NCBI GenBank assembly: GCA_037576195.1
Contig: CM075101.1
Location: forward strand, 43,648,001-43,712,000
From: Phytoseiulus persimilis
Taxonomy: Eukaryota > Arthropoda > Arachnida > Mesostigmata > Phytoseiidae
Reading direction: 5' to 3'
DNA length: 64,000 bases
Shown here: piece by piece, positions 25,485 to 38,959 of the stretch
How the letters are laid out: the number at the start of each line of letters is the position of its first letter
Position numbering within the stretch: position 1 is the first letter of the stretch
Notes under the pieces: model-generated
The model's database searches: none
What the model was told of the DNA's origin: nothing
Seen by the model: the letters and a program-made list of their open reading frames with translations, nothing else
Position numbers and translations under genes: made by a program

Positions 25485-25724
25485 GTCGTTATTTAATGCG
25501 GTCTTCTGAGAAAAAGAGGAGAAAAATGGTCGTGATCTGATGCGGTCTTAAAAAAAAGAGAGAAAATAGTCGTTATCTGATGCGGTCTTAAAAAAAAGAG
25601 AAAAAATAGTCGTTATCTGATGTGGTCTCTTGAAAAAAAAGAAGAAAAATGGGTCGTTATCTGAGAAAGTCGTTATCGGATGCGGTTTTATGAGACATGT
25701 GTGAGGAGAAAGGGTTCGTTATCT
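25485..25724. repeat. 40-base degenerate tandem array
   Basis: About six units, each starting GTCGTTATCTGATGCGGTCT followed by an A-rich stretch of 15-20 bases with AGAGAAAA. The middle units are almost identical; outer ones are more diverged and differ in length. The core CGTTATCTG also occurs inverted at about 25386 (CAGATAACGGAC), so the array may be the subterminal repeat of a larger element. The array encodes no gene. Confidence 0.75.
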
Positions 25725-27171
25725 GCGCGATTTCGGGAGAAAGTTGGGAATCAGAGCTTTAGAAACCACTGGTGCGCTCTGAGGAGCTTCCGCGGTTCAC
25801 GTCGCCCCGTGTTCGCAGCATAAAATGGTTTGGGGCATACCCCAGGACGTTCAGCCGCCGTGGAGTTCCCATCCTCCCGCGGAAGATTACAATCGCATTT
25901 ACGTCGAGAGAGATTCAGCTGCGTCGAGCCCCTGGCTCTGAGCCCACGAATAGATCCAGAAGATATCGCTAGGGAGGCAAGAGAAACTCCCGAAGACGGA
26001 GGAGCCTGACACACATACACACACGCACTCGAGTTCATGGCGAGGAGAAGTCGACTGTGAAAGTTCATTATTGGACAAATGGATCCCATTCATTCGTTTG
26101 TTTGTCCTTGCGCCGTTCCGGGCTGAGCATTGTCGGAACGCTCGCTTGCTCCGCGAAAACCGATCCGCTCGAGCATACACTTCACGACCTTCGTTTCAAA
26201 AGAGTTTCGAGAATGGGGAGCACGCGGTGGAGGCTGTCTCGACCGTGTAGCTGCAGTGGGAGCTAACCGCAACGCGGGAGAAATGGCACGAAAGAGCCCC
26301 ACTAAACAAATTAGCCGGGAAGCCAGCGAGCGAGGGGGTGGGTGGGCGAATCCGTTAGTTTCGTGTGGAGGCGTCTATAAAGTAGGCGTATGCAAATTCA
26401 GACACCGCGGGAAGCGTCTGGAACCGGGGTTTCCAGTGATGCCGCTTCCGGTTCTGGAAAATCGTGAGGGGCCTCATCGATGCCGCGGCTTTCGGGCTCG
26501 GACGAAGGCACTTCAGGAGAATAATTAGTGCTATTGATGTTCCTTCCAACTCCGGAGGAACTCTGAAGAGCTGAGGAGTTGACTTTCCCCGGCGAGCAAC
26601 GGCTTGCAGTTCCGGTGGGGTTGCATCGAAGGCGGAGAGTTCGGGAGTCGCCTGAACATGCTCTTCTGCCCGACGAAAATATTCCCTCACGACGATCGCT
26701 GCATTTTTCCACAGAAGTTCTACCGCAAACAGATCGGATCGCCTGATTGCTCACGCTCAACGTGCCACAGAACGTCAAAGTCAGCCGAAAAATGCACCGG
26801 TGGTGCCGACATCCTATCAGTGCTAGCGATCGGCACGCAGTGGGCTGACGGGTTAGCTATTCCCGCTGTCACCCGAACCAATGAATGATTGACTTGAAGA
26901 TATATGTACAGCGATTCCAGGTCATTACCAGGGCGAGAGCGCAAGCACCCTCACCGTAAATCACTTGAATACTCTTCACGCGAAGCTACGAGACCTGAAG
27001 CCTCCTGGGGACCGCTCGCGGATAACCTGCTTCTGCGCCATATGATTCTCGAATGAGAGTTCGCACTCTAGCGCTCAGGACAGATGGATCAGGACGAGCT
27101 CTCGCGCACGCCTGCTCGAGGATGCGTTCTGTATCATTGTTGGATCGGATGTTCGAATAAATTCAACAAAC
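25725..27171. other. Unassigned sequence upstream of the host gene
   Basis: No exon could be supported. A GTTTGTTTGTCC motif at about 26098 resembles the dispersed tail motif. A short CA microsatellite lies at 26012-26027. Confidence 0.35.
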
Positions 27172-27278
27172 CCAGCCTCAAGGCTCAGCCTGACGGATCG
27201 GCATCATTGAATCGTTTGTCATCGGTCAGCTCGATACCGCTGTTGGAAACGATCGCTGATTTTGCGGCGATCTCGATG
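27172..27278 (+). CDS. Candidate upstream exon
   Basis: An open stretch that translates to a plausible peptide containing LNRLSSVSSIPLLET, ending at a donor-like ATG|GTGAGA (GT at 27279-27280). The arrangement of Arg-Leu, Ser and Pro-Leu-Leu-Glu loosely recalls the N-terminal block of perilipin lipid-droplet proteins. That is family memory, not a search result. Its reading phase does not join directly to the exon at 27525, so either another exon lies between or the two are unrelated. The left boundary is undetermined. Confidence 0.25.
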
Positions 27279-27524
27279 GTGAGATCTGAGGCTCATCGCC
27301 ATGTGATGAAACGAACCTCCAGCGGTGATTCGCAGGGTCAGCGATCGTCTTTCGACGCGTGTTGAGATCGGCAGCCGAGACCACATCAAACGAGAAGGCG
27401 TGAGCATCTATCGTCTGGGAGTGTGGACGCGAAACCGAAGAGTGCCCAACTTGTACGAAAAGCCAAAGAAGGTCACATGGGTGTGAAATGAGTATTCCTG
27501 TTCCTCTGTCGTTGACTTCGTCAG

Positions 27525-28042
27525 CCTATTTCCATGGGATGCAGATGTTTTGAAGAGCAAGATTCCGGCCTTCGTAGCTTATCGGGCCTTCGACCGCGGC
27601 TTGTATCTGGCCGAAAGTTTTCTTGACACAGCGATAGGCGTCATTTCGCAACTTTTACACCCTTTGCTTCCTCGATGGTTGATTCTGCTCATCTACACAT
27701 TGCTTGTTCTAGCTATCAGTGCCATTACTGGGAACGCCCCAGCAGAGCACGACTCGCGCAACAAGCGGCCTCCACGCGAGTCTCTGGTAAGCTGGCTAGA
27801 GGCTGATAGACCAGTCGGAGGACAGAATCAACGGATTGTCTAAGCTCAGACATGTCTTTTTCTAGGACGCATGTTCTGCCGCAGTTGTTAGCGATGCTCA
27901 GCCAACTGCCCCGAAAATCCTCATGGATCGAATCCCTTCCACTTTCCGACAGGTCACGGGTACTTTCAACGTTGGCAGTACCCGTGAGCAGTGGGAAACC
28001 CCTTTCACTGACCACCCGGAGCTGGGCTTCTCGGAAATTTGA
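27525..28042 (+). CDS. 3' part of a host membrane-protein gene, two exons
   Basis: Exon 27525-27786 follows a pyrimidine-rich acceptor (CTGTTCCTCTGTCGTTGACT then TCGTCAG) and ends at CTG|GTAAGC. A 79-base intron (27787-27865) ends in TGTCTTTTTCTAG. Exon 27866-28042 then continues in the same phase for 58 codons to TGA. Together they give about 145 residues: a polar start, a segment with YRAFDRGLYLAESFLDTAI, one strong membrane span (about residues 40-62, LPRWLILLIYTLLVLAISAI), then a polar, proline-containing tail ending in ELGFSEI. Good splice signals on both sides of a small intron with preserved frame make this the best host gene in the window. I do not recognise the family. A perilipin-like relation is possible but weak. 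The 5' end and start codon are not seen. Confidence 0.6.
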
Positions 28043-31000
28043 TCTCGGATTCCCGATCAGAGCATCCGAATCTGTTCTGATGGGTTTCGTGCAGTATCAT
28101 GGCAGTTTCGGCCATACAAACGTTACATAGACTTGCAGCACATGAAATCGTCCGGCCCCGACTCATGCTCCATGCTCAGTTTGCATAAGCTACACCACAT
28201 GGAGCGGTGCCGTTCTGGGATTTCTCGGAGATATTGTTCTCCGACGGGGAACTCGATGCACATCCTCTGGAGCGGCGTTTCTCTTGAGCCGAAAAGAATG
28301 GTAACTGGTCAGTGTGCTGTTCGGAAGCGTGGTCGGACCGCCTCCCGCACTTATCGGCGGAAGTACTCTGTGTTTTTTTTCCCAGAAATGCACTGTCAAA
28401 ATGATACGATGTGCTGTATTCAGAAAGGTATGAGCTTCAACTGCTGCGAGAATATGATATCAAAGGAATGAAAGACCCCGGACCTCCATTGATGTAAACT
28501 TCAAAGCATTCCATCGAGTGTACGGAAAGACTCTGAAAGCTTCCGCAGAGTAGCGGAACGTGAGCCGATGTTTTTCGGTATTCCGGAACTGTCGCGCCAA
28601 GACCTCTCGTCCCGAGCGTAGGTCGCTGCTTTATGACGAGCGTTGGAAATTTCACCCCGACAGCTCGGAAACATGCTCGGAACGCGATGATCGACTTCGG
28701 TTCCGACATGGTCTTCTCATCGTCATTATGACATCCGGGTCAGGAAGCGACATTTTTCCTCTTTCTTTCCGTTTTTCTGGGTGATAAACGAGTGTTCGAT
28801 GATACAAACGCCAAACGGGAGTCAATCAGAACGGCGCATGCGGAGCTATCATACCGAATCGGGTTGACACGGTTGCACATCAGAGTTCATTCTGTTTTCC
28901 GTGTCTCATCGATTGAATATTGGCATAGTAAATGATCGCACCCTGCGAAGCTGAGCGTTATTTGTATCACACCGGAACAAAATCGATATAGAACGAACCG
29001 TCGTTGGATTCTCACGGTTTCCTCCGAACGGATTTTGTGCTTGAGTATGACGTGCACTCGGGGGGATTCTCGGGAGGAGGAACGGGGAAGTTCGAATCTG
29101 CTCTCTTCTTCTCCGCCGGAACTTCCAAGTTTCGTCGCAACCTCCGAGGAACAGAACAGCAGAGTTCGTAGCTTTCGTTCCAGCGTTTCGCAATCAAGAC
29201 GAATCATGGGAGCATTCGCATTGTCTTTCCTGCTGACTGCGGTCCTAAGGTTTCCTCTCAGACATTGCGCACGACCGTCATGTCTTCCATATCATGTTGC
29301 GGAGTCCCGAGAAGAGTGTCGTCCCAGGATCTCTTCCGTGTGATTCGTCGGATTTCCGAGCTGTTTGAAAGACAACGACACAGATTGCGACAGCACGGAA
29401 TGTGTGTCGTGGATTTGGCTCCTTGTTACCAGGGATTTCCGCCGATGCTCCATTCGCGCAGAGTCATAGTCTGAGCCCAAACCAGATGTGTACGCAGCTC
29501 TCCCACTCGAGCGATATGATCGGACACGAGCATGAAAGTCGATATCTTCCGACGGCTGTATCTCGAGATGGAGAGATCCTATTGGCAATCCGAAGGTCGC
29601 GATGCGTCATACGTGTCAGTACAGTGGAAGAGCTACCTGATGAATTATGCAAATGCTGGAATGAGGGACGGAACATGAGGATCGATCAGCGCGGAGGTAG
29701 CCAGAGAGACTACGATGTATACTATCACCATCAATAGACTGAGCTCCATTGAAGGCTGCAACAACTGCTCGTCAGCGGCAGACCCTCCTCCTTGGCACAG
29801 CGAGAGACTCGAGTCAGCTTCCCTAGAGATCGTATTCGGAGCAACCCGATTGAGATTTTCAGATGCACACAATTCACTCCGGAGATTAGAATCGTCAGTC
29901 CACATAGTCTGCGTTTGGTCTTCCTGCAAGATCCAGACATCAAATATATATATATAACATCATTCTTCCGCGATTCCGCGATAACATCCGATGAGATAAT
30001 CGCGTCTCTGCTCTCCCGGCGGTGCAACTGATGGATAGTTCTCCGGAGTTCCGCTTCGTGCTGCGATTCGTCTCATGTTCAAGGGACTCCGCTGCGGGCT
30101 CAGACTGGAGAGCGGAAAAAACGTGCGGATTGTTACGAGCTCGGTGTTTTCGGCATCCGATCTATCGTCGCCGCTCATCCTTCCGTTCCGGAGGCGAACA
30201 CATTCAGCGAGGCTCCGAGGGAAGTGTCTCGCGTTTTTTCCCGGAAGCTGTTACAGGAGGAGCACCTCGGATTCGCGGTTTCGAACAAGGGAAGTCATCC
30301 ATGTTCGCGAGTCGAGCCTGCAAGATCACGTGCTCATGAAATCCCACTGTGAGACAACCTGCGCGGTGGCAGCACCGTGCAACACATCTGTCACAAATGA
30401 GCACTTAACAATCCTCACCTCGACTCCTCACATTGTCGTTTAGACTACCGGACTAGTTGGTGGATCGAAACGCCCCCCCATATCAGATATGATGTGGATG
30501 TAAACCTGATATGCATGTCTATTCAGAACGGTCGCTTTCGATTCCAATGTCGAGATCAACGGACGCTCATCGGAAAAAACAAGCTCCTGTAAATGTAGAC
30601 CGGCAGCGGAAATGCTTCAATCGATGCCAGAGTCAGCCTCTGTTCCTCAAACTGCAATCAGCAACGAGTCTCATGATCATCGTCCGTTGAGAGAGGGTAT
30701 GAATGTGTTTGAGCTCCGTTCGTGGAACTTCCTCATCCCAGTCGCTCGGGAACATCGGCGATGTACAAGAAAAGGAAAGTTTCTGTATTATCTTCGGGAG
30801 TCCGGTTGGCCTTAACAACGTGGACAAATCGTGGGGCACGACCCGAAGAGGATCTAAGCTGATTACGTAGGAAAAGGGGGGGGGGGGGGTCAGACAACTG
30901 AGGGAATAATTTGAGCAGGGGTTCCGACGTCAACACATCAAACCGTTGGAGGGTCATCTTAATCTTATTGTTCGATAGGAGCAAGAGAATACATTGTCGC

Positions 31001-34000
31001 CAAATCTAGTTTGTTGAGACTGGTTCTCTGCCTCACGCATTGTTATGTCGTTCCAATAGTCGTCTCATGATACCGAATGTATCTGTTCCGGCTTTCGAGA
31101 AACAAATTGAATGAATTGATATCTCCATTCTACCCAGCGCTCGCGTTCAAATTCAGACGATTCCCTCTCAATCGATGCGATATCTTGGTCTCATTACTGG
31201 CTCCATCAGCCACTACGATTCACGTTTTGCATACAGTCTAGCGAACTTCTGACGGCGGGCAACGACAGTCCAGTTGCCCCAGAAACTAAAAAACTTACCT
31301 TCCCTTCTTACCGTCGAAATGGTTCTCGATCTCTCTTATCTACGTCTGCGGCTTCGTAAGCTTCTTATGAAATGAATCGAACGACAATTCTCTCGACTCG
31401 ATTGGACAGCCGGTGAACCTTGGTTCGAGCTATCCCTTTCTGTTGCAAATCTCCTTCTTTCGTTTGTCAACAACAATCTGGGACCGGAAACCACTGGCGT
31501 TGCCAAGCTACCGGAGATCAGAGTCGCTCGAGAGATCGGGTCAATCTCGCGAACGCCCAGATGATTAGTCCGATTGGGCAAGACTTCCAAAAAAACGCTC
31601 GACACGCAGCCCTCGCGATCTCGTTATCCGTTCTTTCACTTCGAATGGGGAATCCGGACGCTTGTTTCCAACGGCTGGCCCAGCGAAGATGAAGACCCGC
31701 GCATCCTCGATCGAGTGTGTTCCATGATAGGGCGTGATTCATTCACAGGAAGCCCTTAGTTCGAGCTCAACTGTTGCAGACCACTGAAAAGGTGAGATGT
31801 TTGATGTTGTGAACTTATTTCTGGTCGCTATCAAAAGTTTTCGAGACTCCTCGGTTGTGTGGCACAGGTCGCTCCTGATACTTGACTCAAGTGTTTCTGA
31901 AGCTCGGGCGTGATTGCGCTTTGGAGCACGTTCTCGGATGGCAAGCTCCATTGGTGAGTGTCACTGTGGAGCTCTGTGGTGGGTTGGGAAGAGGAGTCGT
32001 TGATAGCATCAACAGACCCATGACAAAAATCCGCGGGAACAGAGACTTCGACTCGGAAAATTGTGGGAGAGAAGGGAACCGTCCTCTCAATGGCCATCCG
32101 ATATCATCGAGAACTGAGCGGAAGAGCTTCTCGACTGTGCCGTACAGGTCTTTTCTCTGCTTTTTCAGCTTGTTCGCATGAATCCTTATGGAGCAGATCA
32201 TCTCAATGAAAAGAGGCTTCCCCGCTCCAGAACGCGGCATTCAACCGAGTGGAGCACGGTTTGCTTTTCAGAGAATCAAACTCCTCAAGGGATGTCACAA
32301 ATTCAATGCATCCAGATGATTCCGAAACCTGCTGACCAATGGATTCCTTGAATCCGTTCAAGGTTCGGTGTTATCTCACGGCCCGTGTGCGGAACCTTGA
32401 GTGCTCATAGGAGTATGTTGCTTTCTACTTCAGAATGTCTCGTTCTGCGAAGAGGTCGCCCGAAACGCGAGTATGACTTCAAGGTCTAAATGTCAACTAT
32501 CAGTTCGACCCGAGATCTTGGGAAAATTGTCAACGCAAGCCAAAACCGCTCAGACCATACCCAGTAGGCGGCTCAATCAGCTCTCGGGCTGATCAGTGCT
32601 GCTGTCCGATGTGAAGTTATCTGCTCCTCGAGACGTGTCTTCGACTCCTCAACTCGATCCTGACCTTGAACATGATAAAACGCGTTCCAGTGGGCCGCAC
32701 GTTCCTCAGCGACGTGCGAGCATGCTTCATCAGGCAGCTCAGCAATTGATGGAAGTTAATGAAAGCCGTGTGCAATGAGTGGAATTGAAGCGCTGCACTC
32801 GCCATGAGGAGAATCGCCCTCTGAAACGAACTCCTCGTTCCCCCCACGGAGTCCCGTATCCGTCGAACCTCCACAGTATAATCCCGTCGAGGGGTAGACA
32901 ATTCGACATTATTCACTGAACTGATTCTCCATCCAATCTGTTTTGTTGTAGGATCTCATTTTCGTGATTAGGCATCAGCACGGAGAAATATCTCCGCCCG
33001 CCCGAGGAGAGAGCTTCGAATGACATCTCCTTGGCAAGGTATTCTCCAGTACCATCTTTCCATACCGGTGATCAGTTTGCATAATTTTCGAAGCATTGAA
33101 AAATGGGAAGTTTGTCAACTCTGATCCATCTTTATCGAGGCATGGCCTTCGATTTCATGGTTCCGAGTCGTAGCCACATTCGGAAGATTTTTCATCTCCA
33201 TGCTTTTTACCGACGACACTCCGGCCGTCGAGATTGCTCTGTTCCGATTCGGTCTCATCCTCCGGACAGAGGGAGAGCGAAGGATTCAAGCCTACTGGGC
33301 GAATGCTTCGATAATGATCGCACCGTGGGATGCTGTCCTCACATGGCTGCCGCCGTTAACTTCCTAGGTCTGGCTAGATCGGCTGCCGTTCACTCAAATT
33401 CCTTTCTGCCTTCAGAGGACGCGGAGGGATCGAAACGAAGCTATCTCGATGGCTGAAGATTTGTCGGGGAAGAAAACGAAGATAAAGGGAAAATTCGCCC
33501 AGATTTGGCTCAGAGATTTTTTAGTCTTTCGACGAAAATGCTCTCGGCGAGTTTGGGTCGAGATCCAGTCAGCCATGGGCTTTTAACCGGGGAGCAAATG
33601 CTCGAATCTTGCCTGGCTTCAACGTGTATGCCGCTCTCTTTCGTTTCTGGGAGTGTTTGGTATCGGTGATCCGGTACTTCGGAAGAGAACCGTAGACTTG
33701 ACTCCATGAAATGTCTAGGACATCTATTGCTTGCTCAGCGGATTCCCTGTTTGACACAGATTTGAACTCGAAATCCGAGATTGGAGTCGTTCCACACATA
33801 CCACGAAACTTCAACAAATGCTGTTCTCAGATGATGCACGGACACCCCCCACATTAAAACAGCCACAAAACGGCCTGAATCTGAAACGATAGGGCGCTCG
33901 AAGTGTAGAAGTCACGTTCTCATGCTCCTTGCCCCTGATCGCTGACAGCCGAGCCTGCTCACTTCGCTCTGACTTAACGCTGTATCCTCAAGGAACCCCA

Positions 34001-37000
34001 GAGAGACCGAATCATGGTTATCGGTACTTATAGATGTTCACTTATATGAGGAATATCCGACACCATTCGCAGACAAAAGAAAAAACAGGTGGTTATATCA
34101 GGAGGCTGCTCAGAGCCACGTTGAGGCTGATAGGTAGAGCCCTCACTTAGCTTCCCTGCTTTCGATGTTTGTCCGGATGTCGCGTTGCTGTCGACGCCAG
34201 ATTCCCTGAAAGCGCTCTGGAAGTATCTCGAGAAGCTCTCGAAAATCAGACGCAGACCCATGTCGAACAACTCGGAGAACATGTGGATAGATCGGGTCGG
34301 AGAAAGTGGCTCTTATTGCTGGTGTCGAGCAGTCTGCTTTTCGCAGTGAAAAGCAAGCCAAGGAGCAGTTGATCGCACTGACGTTTTCAGATCAAAGTCT
34401 GATTGATTTTTCTCCGAAAAGAAAGAATGAATAAGAATAAGAAACGCGCCCCACCTAGACGAATCACATTCCGTGCGCATGGTCTCATTGACTGACCGGA
34501 GAATTATGGACTCGGCGCGCTCGATTTATTATGATCGAGTCGCTCTGGTCGCGATATTGAATCGAGCCCAACGGAGCTCTAATCCAATACAATGTTGCCT
34601 CAAGTTCTCAGTTGCCTCGCTATATCTCTTTGTAGTCGAAGGCTTTCCAAACGATGTAGATGCTGTCTGGTGTCGACTGCTTCAGCCGTGTGCGGTTCTT
34701 ACCGATGACAAATTTCAAAAGATCGAAATCTCGTTCTGGCCGGACTGAGGACGCAGGAACTGTTATGAGGACATCGTGAACTCCTTCGACCAATGGGCCG
34801 CGGGGTCCGACATCTCGATACGATTTGAGCACACTGATCGAGCTCGCGCGCGTGCCCAGACTCCGTCAGAAGAGAGTTGTAGCAGGATCCGCGGCCAGGG
34901 GAGAACCCGCTTTGCGACCCCTAGTTCAAGATCCGAGCTGAATACTGGATGGATGGATGCTGGCATTAGGAGGCGAAGAATCTCGGTTAGAATGGTTCCG
35001 AGTGCAGAAAACGTTGGAATCCTGGAATGACAGGCTCATATGGGTGGAGACTCCGAACATGTGTTCCCCCGCGCAAATCACGATTCCCCTGGAGTTTGGA
35101 TCGCGCGCGAGGCGGGCCACAACCGGAGGATTTCGAAAAGTTGTGCGTTTGCTATTCGGAAAACTCGATCTTCGCCCGATGCGGCTCTCTAAGAGAAGGC
35201 CCCCGCAAGCCCTCGATGAGATTCGACGGGATGACTGGTTATGACTGGACAAGACGGAAAGTTTGATTTCTTCGAGAGCGAGACCGCTTGTCAAGCGGAA
35301 CTCTTCCTCTCCGCGCTGACCTGTCATTGCGATCAAACTCATTCCAGAGTTGTTTCGAGATTATCGAGATATTTGTGTCCGAGTTATCTGAAGGGCCACA
35401 ACTGATGACTCCACGATCCTTCCAACTTCTGAGATTTTCTGTTCGCTGTCGCAGCGGAATCTCTCCTCGTGGAGACTCTTTCAGCTTCTCCATCTCTTTC
35501 GCAATCTATTCTCATCAATTCCTCCGCTCCGACAGTGTGTTTCCCCGGCGTTTCGCACCGAGTCGTCACAATGAGAAATCTTCCTGCAGATATCCACGAA
35601 TCGGAACGAAGAGGATTTCCTCCGAGGAAAATGGTTCTTGTTTTGAGTTTCGTCCGATTCTATCGTCTGACAGGGATTTTCGCGGGAGAATGAAACATTC
35701 TCCCGCGCAGCTCTCATGCGAGGAGTTTCAGCTGCCGGGTCGCGACCAGTGACGTACAAACGAACAAACCTTCCAAGGACCTGTTGAGGGACGAACGGTG
35801 GAAGCGGATGCAAAACTTGGAAGGCAACCCGACGGTCTTGGAAGAGATAGAAAAATCTCGCAGCGGTTTCCCTCCGAGGAAGAGTGAGCGAGTAGCAATC
35901 GGCAGAATATGATACAGGATTGCGCCTCGAGGGATGGAGGCGCTATCTGGCAGATACACTCAAAGTCTGATATCTTCAATTTGTCCTTTCCAGAATTGGA
36001 CTTTCTTGTGCCGCATTTTCTGGAGCCACTGACACGAGTGAATCCGTCCGATCGTCACTGACAGGAAAGAATGGCGGAGCAAGGGTTACAATACGATTCT
36101 CCCCTGTCTCCTTGCGTCTAGCTCTAATTTGAATGGTCGAACCGCAACAGCTACCCCTGCAAGCCAGTACCATCATCTGGAAAAAGCCACGAAATGCCCA
36201 GACAGTAGCTGCTCACCTGTCCCCCCCCCCCCTCCCCCCCTGAAGGAAGTTTATCCAGTTCCTGGTGCAACGAGAGACCCCTCAAAACTAAGGGAAAGGG
36301 TCCGAAACCGATGTGGATCAGCCAGAAAGAATTTTTCGGGCATAACAGCGTGTGTGCGCCCAGCTGTAACTATTGCCGTATGACTCTCACCTCGAGTTAC
36401 CATCGAATCAATTTCAAGAGCAGGAAGAGGTATATTTCACACATGAGGTAACTCCCTCGTCCACACTGACTCCGGCCAGAGGTGATCTGCGCAGTCTTCC
36501 TTCGACCGAATCGATCACAGCATTGGTTCGGCTCGGTCTGCATACTTCCTTACAGACAATAAATGGGGTGAAAATCTTTGCAGGCACCGATAGATTCATG
36601 CGTTCCGAACGAATAGAATAGCGATAGCTGAGCCCCGTGTATCGAGTCAGGGTCTCTTCCAGGACGGGTTGAAGTTTGGAGGGTTCCACTCCTCCAAATT
36701 CTATTCGTGAAATTGAGAGAGCTTCTGACAACTTTCGTGCCCGGCAACAATCCAGGACCCGCAGGGGACCGAGCCCGGTCAGGGAATCTAATTGTGGTGT
36801 TTGGACGGTTTGTGCTCACGGTGGCGTGACCCGGCCGACTCGATCGGGGTTGTTTCTTATTTTCTTTGACGAAGTTTTCCCTGGGAGAAGAGAGTCAGAC
36901 GGTCGACACCCAGACGAATCTTGATATATCTACATTTGTCGAACCGGGGAACGGCCTCCTACTCGACGAAAAGTTTGGGGGAGATTCTCGATACTCCGAT

Positions 37001-38188
37001 TTCGCCACGGAACGAATACTCCTAGCTTCCGATGGACGAGAAAGAATCTATATTCCACAGGAAGAAACTGGAGAGTGACAGGCTCGCTTTCCATGGGCAC
37101 TTCACACTGTTTCCCTGGATTGCCCTCAAAGGCAGTCGAGACCTCTATTCTCAACGTCCGCAGCTCTCCATGTCATAATAACGCCGCTGGCGGCTCTCAT
37201 GTGAGTCTCCTCAGGGTCCCTGGATCAGCGATATGTGTTCGTTCAGGAAACTCTTCAGGCGTCTCGAGTGAAAGCTCCACCCTCGAAGTAGGGAATCCCC
37301 GATTCGCAGCAAAAGCTGCACCGGTTATCGCAGAGTTCCGACTCGAGTCGGAATATCTATTCCCTCGGCCGGATGCGAAGGATACCATGAACAACAAAAC
37401 AGGGAAATCTCCTGGAATTAGCGAGTCTCATGCTCGAATCGCTCGTGTCAACGCTTCCGTTGAGAGACTCTACACGACTTCTACGAAGATTGACGTTCAA
37501 CCTACCGTGAGTTTGCGGGATGTTGCCATTGCAAATAAGCCATTGCTCACCGTCCGGGATGTCGCAAGGAACATCTGACTGCAAAGAGCAGGGAGCTCCG
37601 TCGGTAACCCAACTGGGCATGAATTTTCGCGACTCGGAACGCGGGAAATAATTTCCTACTCGGAAATTAATATCTGACTCGGGAAAGGAGATATACGATT
37701 AACGGACGTTTCCAATCCACCGAGATCATCCAAGAAATGATATCCGACTGGAGCATGAGAAACGGAGCATTTATGGGAGGATACGATAATCTGTTTTTTC
37801 TTTTCCCTTTTTTGAACGAGGTTCCTAGACCAGTTGCTTGCCGGGGAATTCATTCACGGACAATTGGGGAGAGGACCCGGGTAGCGTGAGACTCATCCCG
37901 ACTGAACAGGGAATATTCACTAACCCTCCGAGAGGACTCGGATCCCATTGACGGCTCTGGGAGAAGTAGTATTACAGGGAGGGATTCTTCGTGAACCTGA
38001 CATCGTCTTGCCTTTCTTGGCAGTTACGCCGTGCGTGACGGGCTTCGTTGAAGGCCCGTTCAGCTGGTACATCGGTCGGCTGGAGGGTGTTGGCAGTTTC
38101 GATGAGAGACGGCGGCCGGATACGATGATGCTTGACAGACTGATGAAGTGGGACTGAGAAGTACTCGAACCGGTTACAGTACTCGAAA
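28043..38188. other. 10 kb without a supported gene
   Basis: Many short frames, none recognised. Longer ones are 167 codons at 37075-37578 (+), 154 codons at 35288-35752 (+) and 122 codons at 30075-30443 (+). Homopolymers: 14 G at 30876-30889, and 12 C plus 7 C at 36221-36240. A strong minus-strand donor (AAG|GTAAGTTTTT) near 31300 has no clear open exon in front of it. A TA microsatellite lies at 29945-29957. No polymerase, gag or transposase motif was found. Confidence 0.35.
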
Positions 38189-38204
38189 CCCCCCCCCCCC
38201 CCCC
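38189..38204. repeat. Poly-C run of 16
   Basis: Uninterrupted C at the downstream edge of the hAT transposase remnant. On the minus strand this is a poly-G run ending the readable transposase frame. Confidence 0.85.
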
Positions 38205-38205
38205 G

Positions 38206-38861
38206 CTCGGCGAGATAGAGCTGAGATTCCGGTTCTCTTCTGCAGAATCATCTCACAAAGATGTCTCTCAAGAGTCTTAGAGAAGTTGGAGACTTCGCCT
38301 TTCAAACGGTGTATCATTTCCAGTGGAATTCGAGGGAGAAAGAAGTACTCCAGAACCGACACAGAACTTGGAAAGGGGCGGGTACTCACCTCCAACGCCA
38401 TATGCGCTTGTCATTATGGGAGATCTTTCATCGGCAGCCGCCTGGTGTAGCTTTTGTACGCAGCCCAACGCGTTGATCATTTCTCTGACCGCATCCAGCT
38501 CAGAATCAGTGAGGTGGAACGGGCTTTTTCCCTCACGAGCGTAGTGACGAAGTAACGCGTCCTCCTGCCTCATGAAACCCCGAAGCATGGTCAGGGAACT
38601 ATTCCATCGGGTGCGTGCATCGATGACGAGGCGATTGTCGCTCCCATTCGACGCGTCTAGGAGCTCGTCATTGCATACTGGACTTTTCAGGAAGACCCGG
38701 CATTTCGACTGTTCCGTCGCATCGTGGGGATGGATGCAACACGTTCTCCTTGCGGGTACGCCTCGAGAATATCTGCAGGTTCCCAGGGAAACAGGATGTT
38801 GAAATACTAGGGGGGGATCATATATCTCTACGATGCAGAATGAAATTGTCTCAGATAACAT
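38206..38861 (-). pseudogene. hAT transposase fragment, RW-motif region
   Basis: The minus strand encodes the conserved hAT segment LVIDARTRWNSSLTMLRGFM, then helices ending near SPIMTSAYGVG. The TRWNS block is the usual RW motif of hAT (Ac/hobo) transposases. After GVGG the frame meets GGAGGTGAGT, a possible splice donor at about 38390; the next recognisable part, LEMIHRLKGEVSNFSKTL and ERHLCEMILQ, lies in another frame at 38210-38340, so an intron or a frameshift separates them. The C-terminal dimerisation domain (hATC) is absent beyond the poly-C run. Upstream the frame becomes unrecognisable beyond about 38720. This is a decayed gene for cut-and-paste transposition. Confidence 0.75.
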
Positions 38862-38959
38862 GCAGCCTTCTGCTCACCGCTAGCGTCAGGGTCATCATCT
38901 TGAATGCCAGCTAAATTCCATCCCCTGGGCTCCAAATTCACCTCATAGTACTATTATCC

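Noticed and set aside
25485..25724. CRISPR array
   Set aside because: Units are contiguous with A-rich degenerate ends rather than unique spacers, and the DNA is eukaryotic in character.
30876..30889. Poly-G run as an assembly gap or regulatory G-quadruplex
   Set aside because: A single homopolymer without neighbouring G tracts; nothing supports a function.
32596..32778. C-terminus of a transposon-linked Myb/MADF-like protein (MLHQAAQQLMEVNESRVQ)
   Set aside because: Only a short suggestive helix; no conserved domain in the surrounding frames.
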